Positions 1 to 12,781 are shown, numbered from the stretch's first letter. The stretch: DNA of 64,000 nt from Heliocidaris erythrogramma (GCA_025617745.1 CM046853.1:59481233-59545232), one strand, 5' to 3'. A program made the numbers and translations. The notes: a model not told the origin generated them from the sequence alone.

Positions 1-92
1 CTCAGCCAGTCAAATGCAAGGATTTCAGTAGCTTATAACAGTTGTCAGTAAGAATCACTGACAAAACGCTTGATGAAACACTCCCCTGGTGA
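1..92 (-). repeat. Truncated short inverted-repeat element (ccctgtttcat family)
   Basis: The first 92 bases match the right half of the element at 22769-22902, including the stretch around 'gcaaggatttcagtagctta' and a terminal 'tgatgaaacactcccctgg'. The window edge cuts the other half off. Other copies are at 6062-6205 and 23736-23890. Confidence 0.6.
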
Positions 93-2059
93 CTCATGAT
101 TTGTGTAGGATGATGTTAACCATGTCGGTTTTGAGGTTATCTAGGAAAACCAAGAAGTCAGCAAATGTGACAATTGGTTTAATCCATTTCCATTTCCTTT
201 TGAACGATCAATTTGCACCAAGGGTGATGGTTTTCAAACTAGAAACAGTACCCTGGCACTTGTTTCCTCTCAACAGAACATGAAAGTAAACATTTAAAAT
301 CAATGTAACACAGCAAATCTCTGACAAAACTCCAAACTTTAATTCATACATATTGAAAGGATATAATATCTGCAATTTAAAAAAAAATCAGATATATGTT
401 TCTTTTTTTAAACTACAAAAGAAAATATGAGAAAAAAGGGGGCAGGACAAGATATATCACAGAAAAAAAGAGTGGAGAGAAATATAATTTGCTATTAAAG
501 CCTTAAGCATTCTGTAAAATAATCTAACGATAGTCAAAAAAGAAAATTGGATGTGCCATGTATCATATCCTATCCAATGAATACAAAACTGCAAAATTTA
601 TGAAAATCACTGTTAAAAATAAAGTTGGGTTCTGTCCTTGCAATTACATATTACAGACACTGTCTCAAAGCAAATGGAAAATGTTGATCGTGTCTACATA
701 AGAATTAGTGTATACATTGAGTTCTGGGAATCATGAAAATGATAATAAACTGACCCAATCTTGCTGAAAAGCACATACACTGCACACAAAAAAGGGTATA
801 TTGGCTTGCACACACATATGGCATAAATGTGTGGCCCGAACAATTCCACTATTTATCGTCATATTTCGAATATGAGGGCATTTGAAGAGCACTCCATTTC
901 AGGGTACATTTCTACTATGATTTTCTTCCAAACTAACATGAAAGGAATGAGAAAGCTTACAAATAAATTGTCACCTTTCCCAGAACTCAACCTTTTCTTT
1001 AACGCTCCTTTTTGGAGGTGGATAACACATTGAAGAATTTGGAGTAAGAAAGGACACACATTGCTCTTAAACCTCAAATCAGCAAGATTTTATTTTTGTT
1101 CCTGTTGTGTTCTGCTGTGCCACGGTAGAGTTTACGCAACCTCTGCTCAGTAAAGTAATTGAATTCAGCGGGACGAAATATTCGAGGCGATAGATAGAAC
1201 TATGTGATACATCTCTTACTAAATGATTGGAGGTGTGTAGGCCTGAAACTATTGCAAAAGGATCTCCCTGCTCCCAGCAAGCTCCCAGCATGATGGGAGG
1301 CAGACACCCCTCAAGGGGGGAGGGAAGGGCTGTGAGGCACTGACGCAACCCCCCTCCCTTCAGATTCAGCAATGCTCTTATCATTCAGTGTAATGCAAAA
1401 TATCAATGCAAAGCCTCAGTGATGTTTATATACATGTGGTTCAATTATTCTGACTCTTTCCCTCTCTTCCCCTCTCCCCTTTCACATTTCCTACCACAGG
1501 TACATAATCTTTAGAAAGGGGGAAGGAGGAGCAGTGTCTTAGACTTACAATTTTGCTTCTTCCGAAAGTTCAATTCCGATGACCCACAAACTGCCTGAAC
1601 TGGAATCGCAGACACTGCAATTATAACCTGCATCATGCACATTAGTGGGATATACGCTCTAGAAAAACAAGTTACCTACCATTAAAGAGACAATCATGTT
1701 GACGAATACATACTAAAAAGAAAAGCCGCAGATCTAATCTAAATTGCATTATTGTAAATGGAGTTACAAGGTTTTCTGTTTAAGGCCTTCATGTGAAGAT
1801 AGAGGAACATAATCTTTGATGTCTTTGCCATCTTAATATGTTCAAAATATGTTTTGTTACTGTATTTTAATGATGCAATTACAGTACAGCAAAGCCTGAT
1901 CAGTTAGTCATGGACAGACATTTGGCAAATTTTGAAAGTTTCAAGGCATGTATAAAATGATTATTTTATTTATTTGAAGAATGCTATTTGATGTTTCATT
2001 GTGAAGGGCATCACTGAAAGAGTTGAAATTTGATAAAATTTGGTTGCCATGGTTGCTTA
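93..2059. other. No recognised gene
   Basis: AT-rich sequence with short open frames on both strands and no recognisable domain. A purine-rich run lies near 1500-1535. The only coding-like patches are minus-strand exon candidates at 1549-1658 and, more weakly, 961-1065. Confidence 0.6.
1549..1658 (-). other. Candidate minus-strand exon, unknown gene
   Basis: On the minus strand a T-rich acceptor (gtttttctag) precedes 110 nt that end at a consensus donor (gtaagt). Two frames are open. One gives a polar peptide with the motif YNCSVCDSSSGSLWVIGIEL; the other gives a hydrophobic, signal-peptide-like stretch beginning MCMMQVIIAVSA. I recognise neither product and no joining exon with matching phase is obvious. 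It could be chance splice-like sequence. Confidence 0.2.
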
Positions 2060-2350
2060 GGCTTCTTACGGAAAGTTTTGTCACCGTTTTCACCGCGGCC
2101 AAAGTTAAAAAGGCCGATTAGCGGGATTTTCTCCCGGATCTTGTCATATCCATCGGCGACTCTAAGAAGTCGCCGTTCAGCGGGATTAGCGCGAGCTTTT
2201 GTTTACGGTGATCCACCTGCTAAACGAGATAAATAGAACTTCCGCCGCATCGCTCAGTCGGCGTGTTGAGAACAAAGCCGCTCCGCAGGCGCGCCGAATC
2301 AATCGGCGCCGCCGAGGGCCCGCCGATGTAAAAACTTTCCGTAAGAAGCC
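2060..2350. mobile_element. PIF/Harbinger-like MITE, 291 bp
   Basis: Perfect inverted termini (2060-2079, beginning ggcttcttacgg, against 2331-2350) are flanked by the trinucleotide TTA at 2057-2059 and 2351-2353. A three-base TWA duplication is the hallmark of PIF/Harbinger transposons. The interior is far more GC- and CpG-rich than the surroundings and has no transposase frame, so this is a non-autonomous element. Confidence 0.75.
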
Positions 2351-2353
2351 TTA

Positions 2354-2845
2354 CTTAAATCATAATCCATAAAATATTTTCAATGTCCCGGACGGCAAAA
2401 ATGCCTACTCTTAACTGATCAGGTTCAGCATCAGATTCCCTCTACAATAAACTATCACCAAAATCTTGACTTTTACTGAAAATATCTATATTCACCTAAA
2501 AAGAAACACATAAGGTATGTAATGGTTCTGTGTTCAAAACATGTTACAATATAAATAAAAGCAATTTGTTTTCTTCATTAGTTCTCCTTGATATAATCAA
2601 TGTGTCTGTGTCTGCAATGTGTGATCATGACCAACTGTTCTGTACTTTCCTATGTGATGGCCTTGAAGACAATTGAAGTTCAAGGTTTGGCTGAAAATAA
2701 AGTAGTTTATAATTCCTTTCTCTGTTTCCGTCTACTTGGTATTGATGACTCATGAGTGTATGTGTGTTTTGTTACAAACAATAGAGCAATTCCAACTAGA
2801 CACTGAAGCAAGCCAAGTCATGGTCTGGAAAAGAGTTTAAATGAA
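2354..2845. other. No recognised feature
   Basis: AT-rich unique-looking sequence; nothing supported on either strand. Confidence 0.5.
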
Positions 2846-3132
2846 TTTGAAAAATACAAGAGAAACAGATACAAAGAGACTAGAGAGATAGAAAAAAGAA
2901 AGAATGATATAGAGAACGAGAGAGGAAAAAGAGAAAGAGATAACAAGATAAAGAAACTGATTGAAAGAAAGAGAGAGAGAGAGAGTGGTAGATAAATAGA
3001 GATAGAGAAAGAAAAAGATACAGAGATACAGAGAGAGGCAGAGATATAGAAAGAGGGGGATAGAGTGTGTGAGAGAGAGACAGAGAGAGAAAGGGAGATA
3101 GAGTGAGAGAGAGCAAGGGAGATAGAGAGAGC

Positions 3133-3167
<35 letters not shown>

Positions 3168-3176
3168 GGGGGGGGG
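2846..3176. repeat. Purine-rich (GA)n tract ending in poly-G
   Basis: About 330 bp of imperfect GA/GAA repeats, purine on the + strand, ending in a run of ten G at 3168-3177. Long open frames here on both strands (Ser/Leu-rich or Arg/Glu-rich) come from low complexity only. Confidence 0.9.
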
Positions 3177-4198
3177 ACAAAGAGATTGGGTGAAGAGAGT
3201 ACCACGATTTCATCTTATCCTGAACACCTGCAGAAGACATCATGTGCTGAATGTTCATCTGATGACACCACCCGTCTCCTCTCCATCTGTACTCCCAACT
3301 GTTGGAAGATTATTAGCAACTCATCATCCATCCTCCAACACCAGTACCATTGTCAAATTACTCAGAAATAATGATTTTTTTATCAGCGACATTTGCTTGA
3401 TAATATGACAATAATTTTATCTTAAAAAAGGGTTGCTTATTATCGCTTTTGTTCCTTCCATGCCATGGATGGCAAATCCCGGACAAGAATTGGAGAGCTG
3501 AACTGTGCACCAAGACGAGGAAAGTCTGTGTTTTTCCTACCTATGGTGAAGTTTATATCAGAGAAAGACATTTAATACCCTATTCATCAATGACACAGGC
3601 ATTTTAGATTAACATTTTACTCTTTAAAAGTTTGTTTATGGCAGCTATCCAAAAATGTGGAAACCAAAAAGAGGTTGAAGAGTCACTCTTATCAATTTGC
3701 AAATCGTTTGACTTTAATGTTTTATTTTTTTATTGTGAATACTCTCTCGCCATAGAAACCTACAAAGCACATCTAAAACTTTTTTTCTTTGGCAAAAATT
3801 GTTTTACTTAAAAAATAAAATTGGCAGGGTATCAACAATTTACAAGGACATTATGCACTACGGCATACATTTGCATAGACACTCCTTTTTCTTCCATAAA
3901 GAGAAGGACTTCTTTAAAAACATGCCAATCAAAGCCATATTACCGTATTTAGAGTTCATTTCCCGCAATCCAACCCATTTGACGTAGGGGAATGATCTAC
4001 GAGGGAGTTGGTCGAATGAGACACAGACTTCCTGCCAGAACTTTGATACGTAGCTCTCCAGGTGGACAGAGCTGGGGTTGTTGTCATGGAAACCACAAAA
4101 AAGTTTGGAATGGACTCCCTGGAATTTCAATTACCTGGTTGATTCAAGTTCATGATCATATCGGAAGGTAGTCAAGAACAGAACTTTACAGACGTATA
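3177..4198. other. No recognised gene; weak exon candidate at 3944-4118
   Basis: Mostly AT-rich. A GC-richer patch at 3944-4118 reads on the minus strand as 58 codons between an 'attccag' acceptor and a 'gtaatatg' donor. Another minus frame and a plus frame are also largely open there, so coding status is unproven and I recognise no family. Confidence 0.35.
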
Positions 4199-4420
4199 GG
4201 ATAGAGATGGGTGGTAGAAAGAGACGGAGAGAGACAGAAGAATGGAGAGAGAGAGAGAGAGAGAGAGAGACGGAGACAATGGGAGAAAGAAAGGCAAGAG
4301 ACAATATACCAGAGAGAGAGAGAGAGAGAGGAGGGAGACAAGAGAGAGACACACAAGAGAGACAGACAGAGAGGGACAGACAGGGGGGGGGGGGGGAGAG
4401 AGAGAGAACCCAAAGAGAGC
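4199..4420. repeat. (GA)n tract with poly-G
   Basis: Purine-rich repeat like the one at 2846-3176, with a run of G at 4384-4396. Overlapping open frames are low-complexity artefacts. Confidence 0.9.
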
Positions 4421-4557
4421 TGGAGAAGGCATTGTAATAAAAGTGTCAATTTAATGTAGATACAAAAGGAGCATTGCTAATTGCTTTTTGATATCTTTAA
4501 AAAAGGTGAATAAATTTCAACCGAGGAAAGGATCTGTTAAAAGTGTTAATTTAAAAC

Positions 4558-5846
4558 AAGAGCCCCAGGGGGCACGACGCTCACCTGAGGTGGATCAATT
4601 CACATCTGGTGCATGTTCTCTCTAGCACATGAACAACTTTCATTCTTCATCTATAGAGGTATCTCTATACACAATACCAAGTCTCAGCTTCCTACCAAGT
4701 TCGGTTAAATTCCAATCATGGGTTTTGGAGAAGAAGCTGAAAATGTAAAAAGTTTAAGGATGGCGGACAACTTGCCCCCCCCCCCCCCCCCCCTCCAGTA
4801 TGTTACCCCACAGACCCCATATAGGGCCACCCAGAAAAAATTCATGAACAACTTTCATTTTTCGGCTATAGAGGTATCTCCATACACAATACCAAGTCTG
4901 AGCTATTCCTGGTTCTGGAGAAGATGATGCTTGAAATTTACAAAGCTTTTACACTTGGGGGGCCCTCCCTGGGGGCCACATGTACCATTTTAGCAACTTT
5001 GGATCCCCTACCCCTAAGGATGATTCCTACCAAATTTGGTTGAATTCCGATCATGTGTTTTGAAGAAGATCAGAATGTACATTTTGCCTGGCAGCGCCCC
5101 CCCCCTCCAGTATGTTACCCCCACAGGGCCCCTATAGGGCCACTCAGAGAAATTTCATGAACAACATTCATTCTTCATCTATAGAGGTATCTCCATACAC
5201 AATACCAAGACTGAACTATGCCTGGTTCTGGAGAAGAAGATGTTTGAAATTTACATAGCTTTTACAATTGGGGGCCCTCCCCCTGGGCCCCCCTGGGGGC
5301 CACATGTACCATTTTAGCAACTTTGGGTCCCCTACCCCTAAGGATGATTCCTACCAAGTTTGGTTGAATTCCGATCATGTGTTTTGGAGAAGAAGATCAG
5401 AATGTACATTTTGCCTGGCAGGGCCCGCCCCCCCCTCCAGTATGTTACTCCCACAGGGCCCCTATAGGGCCACTCAGAGAAATTTCATGAACAACATTCA
5501 TTCTTCATCTATAGAGGTATCTCCATACACAATACCAAGTCTGAGCTATGCCTGGTTCTGGAGAAGAAGATGTTTGAAATTTACATAGCTTTTACAATTG
5601 GGGGCCCTCCCCCTGGGCCCCCCTGGGGGCCACATGTACCATTTTAGCAACTTTGGGTCCCCTACCCCTAAGGATGATTCCTACCAAGTTTGGTTGAATT
5701 CCAATCATGGGTTTTGGAGAAGAAGATGAAAATGTAAAAAGTTAACGGACGACGGATGACGGATGACGCACGACGCACGACGCACGACGCACGACGGACA
5801 AATTTCCATCGCAATAGCTCACTCGAGCCTTAGGCTCAGGTGAGCT
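4558..5846. mobile_element. Non-autonomous repeat element with internal tandem units
   Basis: The ends carry short inverted termini: gctcacctgag at 4579-4589 and ctcaggtgagc at 5835-5845. Between them lie tandem units of about 324-330 bp and, near the right end, a cgacgcacgacg minisatellite (about 5747-5800). No transposase frame is present. The ~100-residue open frame at 5268-5588 sits inside a repeat unit and is not a gene. Confidence 0.7.
4977..5745. repeat. Tandem ~327 bp units
   Basis: The phrase cacatgtaccattttagcaa recurs at 4977, 5301 and 5631, giving periods of 324 and 330 bp. Neighbouring copies are nearly identical apart from C-run length. A more diverged unit precedes them from about 4620. 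There is no short spacer-repeat pattern, so this is not a CRISPR array. Confidence 0.85.
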
Positions 5847-6061
5847 AAAAATGTAAAGGCATACTACACATGCAAATATTATTTTTAAAAAAAGGATTAA
5901 TATTTCTCCCAGGATTATTCTTCCATCCCATTCTAGACCTATCCTTCTTATTCATTGCTTTGGATATGAAAAAGAGATAGTCCGCTGACAGCAAGCAAAG
6001 CATCAGCTCATATAGGTCTATTTTTACTTCCAATCAACATCCATTCTCTCTCTCAGCAGAG

Positions 6062-6205
6062 CAAGGCCCTGTTTCATAAAACTTGTTATCAATAACAAGT
6101 TACAACAATTGATATAAGCTACTGAAATCCTTGAATCTGATTGGCTGAGAGCAAATTTGTCATAGAAATGGGGCAGTTGTTATTAATAACAAGTTTTATG
6201 ACAAG
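6062..6205. mobile_element. Short inverted-repeat element (ccctgtttcat family)
   Basis: Begins aggccctgtttcataaaact and ends in a related inverted sequence, ataacaagttttatgac. The interior 'gattggctgagagcaaattt' is shared, in opposite orientation, with 22769-22902. About 140 bp with no coding capacity. Confidence 0.7.
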
Positions 6206-6394
6206 CCAAATGGGATGCTCAATCATTTTTAACTGCATCAACTAAAGTTGAACTGTGTAGATATAGATTAACATTCTTATTATAACAAACATTTTTAATG
6301 CAAAGTACATATTTTTGCCATAATTTAGTTATTGGAAATACATTCACACTTTCTTAAAAAATCAGGAAAAACTTTGGGCATCCTATCTGGCACT

Positions 6395-6463
6395 TCATAT
6401 TCAAGTCATTAGTAAAGTCATGCGTTACTTTATGAACAGCTTTATGAAACACCCCCCTGGTCT
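6395..6463 (-). repeat. Terminal fragment of a related inverted-repeat element
   Basis: The stretch 'tttatgaacagctttatgaaacacccccctgg' resembles the terminus of another short-element family with a 'gtttcataaagc' end. Only one end is clear. Confidence 0.4.
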
Positions 6464-7948
6464 CTTTCTTTATGCCACTAATCTACATGGAGCTGTTTTC
6501 TCACAATGTATCTCCCAATGTGCATCATAACAGCAGTAGCTGGCGGTATTGCAAAGGGAAGCTAAAATTATGTATCCAATGGAAACAATGTCGATCCTTA
6601 CTGCAGTAAGAACTTCACCAGATAAAAAAAAAAAATTACTGTAGGGAATCAAACTTAAGATGGCGACATATATGAATTAGGCATTTGGTTTCTTCAAAAA
6701 CCTTTCCAATTTGAATGCAGTGCTGTATTAGCAATCACTATGACCCATAGTCATATTCTACTAAACAGCTTGTTCTAAAAGTCCATTTTAACAAATGAAG
6801 CTAGGTCGATGTCTAAATTTTCCCTTTACTAAGCGTGACTTGGTCCTCGCGTCAAGTTTACGATTTAGAAGAATACTGGCCGAGTCTATGTGCCTCGAGA
6901 TGAGTAAAGTCAGGCATTAGCACAACTAACCTCAGCATGCATTCATATGTGAAACAGTCCATTGCAGAATTGGCAAACAAAAATGTTGGCAGAATTATCA
7001 CATAATGGTGACTGTAAATTCGGATCGTCAAGAAATTCATAGAACAGAAGATGCACATTTGCAGATAAGAATGTTAAAATCTAAATATATCCATTATTGG
7101 GCAAGTCCAACATACTACACCTTACAGCCTGTATCAAAGACTTAAGTATATCTGATCATTGTATTTTATAGCAATACTAGAGCTTAAATCAGATGAAATG
7201 TTGTGGGATGATGATGCATATGATATCAACCTCTGTTCAGAAATTCATAATACTTTGTAATATATGAGACAACAAATAACCAAAATCCTTGGACTTGTCC
7301 TATTGCAAATTGCTGAATCTGTCTAATGCACCTATTTGACTATACGATAGACTGGTGATCCAATTTTTGAAATAAATTGCAATATCATTAAATATGGGCA
7401 TTTTTTACAAATAATAATCTACCTGATTCAGGTTCTGAACAATATAAATACTAAACATATGATTTTTTATATGCTGTCAGCCTTATATCCTGAATATGGG
7501 CCAGACCAGTTTAAAATCGTAGACAATCGTAGGACTGCTATGATGTCACTACGACTCACAGCCGATTTTGCCTTTCCTCCAACTAGAAAGCTCGCAATAG
7601 GCCTTTTAAATGTTTTTTACTATATACATATATATATTCAATTCAATCAAAAATGTTTTATGTATTAATTGTTTAAATCAAATGTTATTACATTTTCTTC
7701 CGAAATCGGGTCGCAGACCAATCGTACAGTGTGCAGTGAGCTTGATTATGCTTAAAGAAGCTATACATGAATATGACATGCCAGAATAAACTCAGCATTC
7801 TTGTATCCACATTTAAAGATGTCTCCAACAAATAGAATTTCTAATCAAATTATGAAGCTGGATTAGAATCTAATCCAAAAACAATCACACACGAGCAGAC
7901 AATCACATCATAACAACGAAATATTCTAACTTTGGAATGTATATCAAT
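6464..7948. other. No recognised feature
   Basis: AT-rich sequence. Open frames of 60-69 codons have no recognisable domain and no convincing splice context. Confidence 0.5.
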
Positions 7949-8045
7949 TATAATAATAATAATAATAATAGCTACATTTATATTGCACACGTATCCATCC
8001 CAGAGGATGCTCAAAGCGCCTACAAAGGAGATATTATCTCCTAAT
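7949..8045. repeat. (TAA)n microsatellite with repeat-like flank
   Basis: About seven TAA units at 7949-7970 are followed by 'gctacatttatattgcac' and 'gctcaaagcgcc', a motif order that often follows such microsatellites in marine invertebrate repeats. Confidence 0.5.
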
Positions 8046-11000
8046 TATGACATGATAATAGTGCTAGTTTCCTTAAATAATGTACAGAATATGTGAGAAG
8101 GATTTTCAGAGATTATCACTTACCTGTAAAATCATCCAAGAACCCAGAGTAGTAGAAACACAGCAAATAGCACAGCACATCAAAGGAACCATAAAGATAA
8201 ATAGGAAAGAGAATAGAATATAATTATGTTATTATGCCCAGGAAATTCCACAAGAAAGTCCTCAATATATAAAACTTATTTTAGTAATCAATAAGACTAT
8301 CTTATAGCTGGATATGTCTTTTTTTATTAGAACATGACACAACAAAGAATAAGATTGATTAAAGAAAGTGTTTGTCAAAAGAAAACCATAGATACTAAGT
8401 TTCTCAAGATATAATTTCATTGAGATAATGGTATTAATGCTCCTCTAGATCATGCTGAAGCATGCTACATTATTTTCATCTTACATATAATTGTTTTCAC
8501 TTGTAATTAAAAGCAATGAAACCATTTTTTCAGAAGAACAAATCCCCCAAATCACAGATTCATCAGATATCAGTGGTAAAGGTCTCTAGGTGAGTGTGCA
8601 GGGCCCAACAGATTCTGGGGGCTAGGGTTTGGTTCTTGTAAAAAGTAACCACAAACAGTGATGTGTAAACAGCCCATCCCTGAAGAAACATCAGTGTTTT
8701 CTTGTTGCCTTGGTAACAGTGTTTAGAAGCAGCTAAGCAACTCTGGTATGCTTCCAAAATGAAACTGGAATACTATTTTTAGAAGCCAATATCTATAAAT
8801 CGATTTGCAAAGTGATCTGGAGAGATAAATATATATAAATTTGAAATGAGTTTAACTATCATGATGTCTCAAATAGGTACTGAAGTGAAATTCCATAGCT
8901 TCATTAAAACTAATCTAAATAGAATGTTTTCTTGCAAGAGAATGATTATTTCATTACTTAAAATTCTAAAGAGTGGTATAGATCTAGGAAATGATACCGG
9001 TGATTTTTGTTTGTGTTTTTGTTAAATTACTTGGTTTTTATAAGTTCAAAATCAAGAAAAATAGAAAGCCATTGCCTCTCCGCCCACTTTTACTTGGGCC
9101 ACTATTGATTACAATCAAACTTTGCATATTAAAATTATTTGGAATTATTTTTCGATTAATTGGTTTGAAATAGTATTGGTTTTATAATGAAGGGGTAAAC
9201 AGTATTTTTTTATAAATACATGTTGCTTCTCTAGTTCATTCAATTATTGTGAAAACAATTTTTAAATACATATAAAATGTTTTAAAGATTGGTTAGTTTT
9301 AAATCAGATGAACAAATGTTGGAGAAGGCTAAATGACTTTTAATAAAGCCTTAGATATGTAGATTTTCCTTTACTGATCCCCACACAGAAAATGATGAAA
9401 TGTGTAACCTATTCTCAATAATCTAATGAGAGCAGTCAACCGTCATGTAGACATTTATTTTTGTTGATGCTTACTTCTACAAAATTTTCATACATGGGAA
9501 AAAAAGTTTGTTTCAAGAGGGCTGTGGTAAAAAGAATATTGAGTAGCACTTATGTATATATCACATCAAGGCTCTGAAAGTTTAAATGTTCTTTTTATGG
9601 TGATATACTATTATCAATGATAATGTCAAACCAAGTCCTTGTATATATCTACATAAACATCCTGACCAAGATAATTCTCTATTGTTCAAAGTATATCCTG
9701 GAGGTGAAATTAGAAATTTGAAACACTGATACTGTATTTGCTGTTTATGTATATGATGTACATGTATATACTTGAAATTGGGGAAATAATTGGATTCTTT
9801 AAATATTGACTCACACCTATCCCACCGCTGCCACCATGCCAATCAAGCAGAATTTACACATCAGATATGAGGTCATGATAAAAACATTCCTCTGTACTGA
9901 AAAGCCAGGCTGATCAATAAAGCCATCCTACATGTGAACACTGATCTTGCCACTTATAATGATATACAACTAAAGTTAATTGCTTCACATTTCACATCTA
10001 AAAAAATGATATGAAGAATACAAGAATGACTCATTTAAAGGTAATTTGTGTAAACACAACATGAATATGAATAAATCAATTCAATTAAAAAAGAGGTTAA
10101 CTTTATTTGTGAGGGATAATCCCATGAAAGAAACTATTAAAAAGAGACTGATTCCATTTACAGAAAAGTTTGAAAATCAGTTGTCAAAGTATGGTGAAAG
10201 ATACCATTTAACAACTGAGTAGAATAATACTAAGAACATTCTCACTGCAATTAACAAAAACTGGAATACTTCATTGCCATATCACCCTGCTTTCCATGAA
10301 ATCTTCCTGGACAGGAAGAGCATGTATCAGGAATGAGTTGCTTGAGAAACAAACATAGAGAGAATTAGATCATCAGTACTCCTGATATTAGTAACAAATA
10401 TATCTTGTTCTACACAATAGGACTTTCTGATAACAGAGGATGCCTGACTTGTTTATTTGTTTGTTGGCTTTGGTTGTGTCAGTAAACAATTATCCATATG
10501 AGGGCAACAACCTGTGTTTCTTGCTTGCTTCACAGTACGTGGGTGGACATTTTTACATGAAGCCTTTCTGATTTTTTCTATATCTTTCTTTCTTTCTCTT
10601 TGTTATCTTATCTCATCATTATATGATCTTTTTGGTACAGTTAAAACATGAAAAATGCTCATATATTATTATCAAATACAAAATGAGTAGGCCAATGTTC
10701 CTTTTAATTTATCTAAAGAATTCATCAAACTAAGGAAAAGGAAAGATTATGAGGAATCTACACCAATTTGACAAGGTATCCATCTAGAAATCATTATCAA
10801 CAGCAGATATTGTAAAATACAATTTGCACGTGTATCTTTCAACAAAATGGTTTATAAGAAATTTAGTCTATATAATGTGAATATCTAAAATTGCCTGTTC
10901 TTTAAAATAATAAGACTGTAAATATGGACTTCCTTGACAGCATCTCTCGGGTAACTTTTCCTGCCTTCTTTGTCTCACTTATGCCAGGTAACTTTTGTTG

Positions 11001-12122
11001 GCTGCATAAGAGATTATTTAGGACAAAACAATGCTTACTGATTACATTTCCAGTAAAAATAAACTTAAAAAAAAAAAGAAAGAAGAAGAAAAAAAAAAGA
11101 GAGTCCCAAAGATAATTTGCATGTCCCAAATACTTCCTTCTTCTCCACTGATCTATCATAACCATATATCTACCTGTTCTTCAAATGGATAGCATCACTG
11201 GAGGTTTCTATTTACATTAGTTGCCTAATCTTTATGCAGTACAGCTGACACAAGGGGGGGGGGGGGAGAGTTTCGGAAGCAGCTCCTATCCCATGCGATC
11301 AGGATGAGGTCATCTCTAATCAGATTGGTCAATAGTTAAGGACAAAGACACCAGTTGGTCAGTTTGGGGTTGGAAGAGAGGCATTGGAATGTTGGCTCTT
11401 CCATCTACTGTGCATGCACACAATGACATTGAGATGTCCATCCAGGTCAGCGGTGATTCAGAACATAAGCAATTAATTCATTAAGATCATTGTGAAACAA
11501 TTTATCCCTTTATCAAGGTGGACTTATGAGAATAAACAAAACAGTAAATTCATAGTAGGAAAAATATTTGAAAGTAATTTAGTTTCTCTTTTGATACAGA
11601 TGAAATCACATTTCAAAGGTGTCAGAAAGTGCATTTACAGCAAAACTTCTCTTAATTTCTTGGAATTAGTTGCTTGAATGCTCTCTCTCAGGAGAGAGGG
11701 AGAAGGAGAGTTTGACGTCATTTCTCTCCTATCCCTAACCCCTCCCCTAACAAAAAAACGAGCTGAGGCAATACCTCAGCCAACAAAAATGTCCTTATTC
11801 AGACAGAAGTGCAATGACACATAATGAAACAATCCTATCACTAAACGTCAACAGGGATTACATAATCATTGAAGGAGGGGATATTGCTTCATGAATGGAA
11901 GAGCCTGAGTGATACTACATCCATTGGTTAAAGATTAACCAGTCAGATTGTTCAAGAACTGCTTACATTTCTATCCAGTCAACAAAATCAGTCAGTATAT
12001 CGCAAAGTCACTGCACGACCAGCACACTTATAACTACCTCACAATAGAGTAGACTGGATCCTTAGTGAAGCGAAATTTTCAGGCTGAGCATTTGGAATTA
12101 AAAACTGACATTGTATTTTAAA
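8046..12122. other. Upstream flank of the first TIMP gene; no recognised gene
   Basis: Mostly AT-rich non-coding sequence with A-rich runs near 11065-11100 and a G run at 11255-11266. A minus-strand site at 8118-8150 has a pyrimidine-rich tract directly followed by ttttacag|gtaagt, resembling a recursive splice site. I see no strong TATA box close to the TIMP start; a TTATAA lies near 12027, about 95 nt upstream of the ATG. Confidence 0.5.
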
Positions 12123-12255
12123 ATGGCATCGTTTCTGAACTCATCCTCATCTGTTGTAATGAGATGCTGTATCTTGGTTACCATGGTGCACTCTGCGCTT
12201 GCCTGTATGTGTCAATCATCTCATCCTCAGCAGCAATACTGCAAGGCAAACTTTG
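12123..12255 (+). CDS. First TIMP gene, exon 1
   Basis: Signal peptide plus the mature N-terminus through CKANF. Donor g|gtaagaa, phase 1. Confidence 0.92.
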
Positions 12256-12748
12256 GTAAGAATTTATCCTTTGAACTTATTGAAAATGGTGTTTTCTGTG
12301 TGTTTTTTTCTATCTTCAATTGAACAGCCATTTCAAACTGACTGTTTAATTAGGGATTGAGTCTCATAAAAGTAGATTTATAAAAGTTAGTTCTGTATTC
12401 AGAAATGAATGCCGGATGCACTTTATATTCAATCTGCAGTTAGATTTGACTGAGACTTTTTTTTAATGCAAACAAAATTAATATTTTGAGACTTGTCTCT
12501 TATTTTTCATTACAGTTTTCATACATGATCTACATAATGTTTTAAAGTTATTTAAAATTTCTATGCATAATACCTCCAACTAATCAATCAACTGAAACAG
12601 AGAAACTTTTCCTTAATTCAATTATATTGTTATTAGGCTGTAAAATATTCAGCATAATTGTAGCAATATACGAAACGGAAGTGGAATCTTACAGTGTAAG
12701 ATAAAATTTCATGAGAGAGCGAACAATGGGTAGAAATAAGAAGTGATG

Positions 12749-12781
<33 letters not shown>

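Noticed and set aside
961..1065. Third minus-strand exon at the left end
   Set aside because: The donor (gtaagc) is acceptable but the acceptor is pyrimidine-poor and its phase does not match the candidate at 1549-1658.
2818..3258. Open frames of 78-146 codons on both strands in GA tracts (also 4131-4459, 28693-29007, 30186-30458, 41063-41425)
   Set aside because: Translations are Ser/Leu or Arg/Glu runs that follow from dinucleotide repeats; no domain, no splice context.
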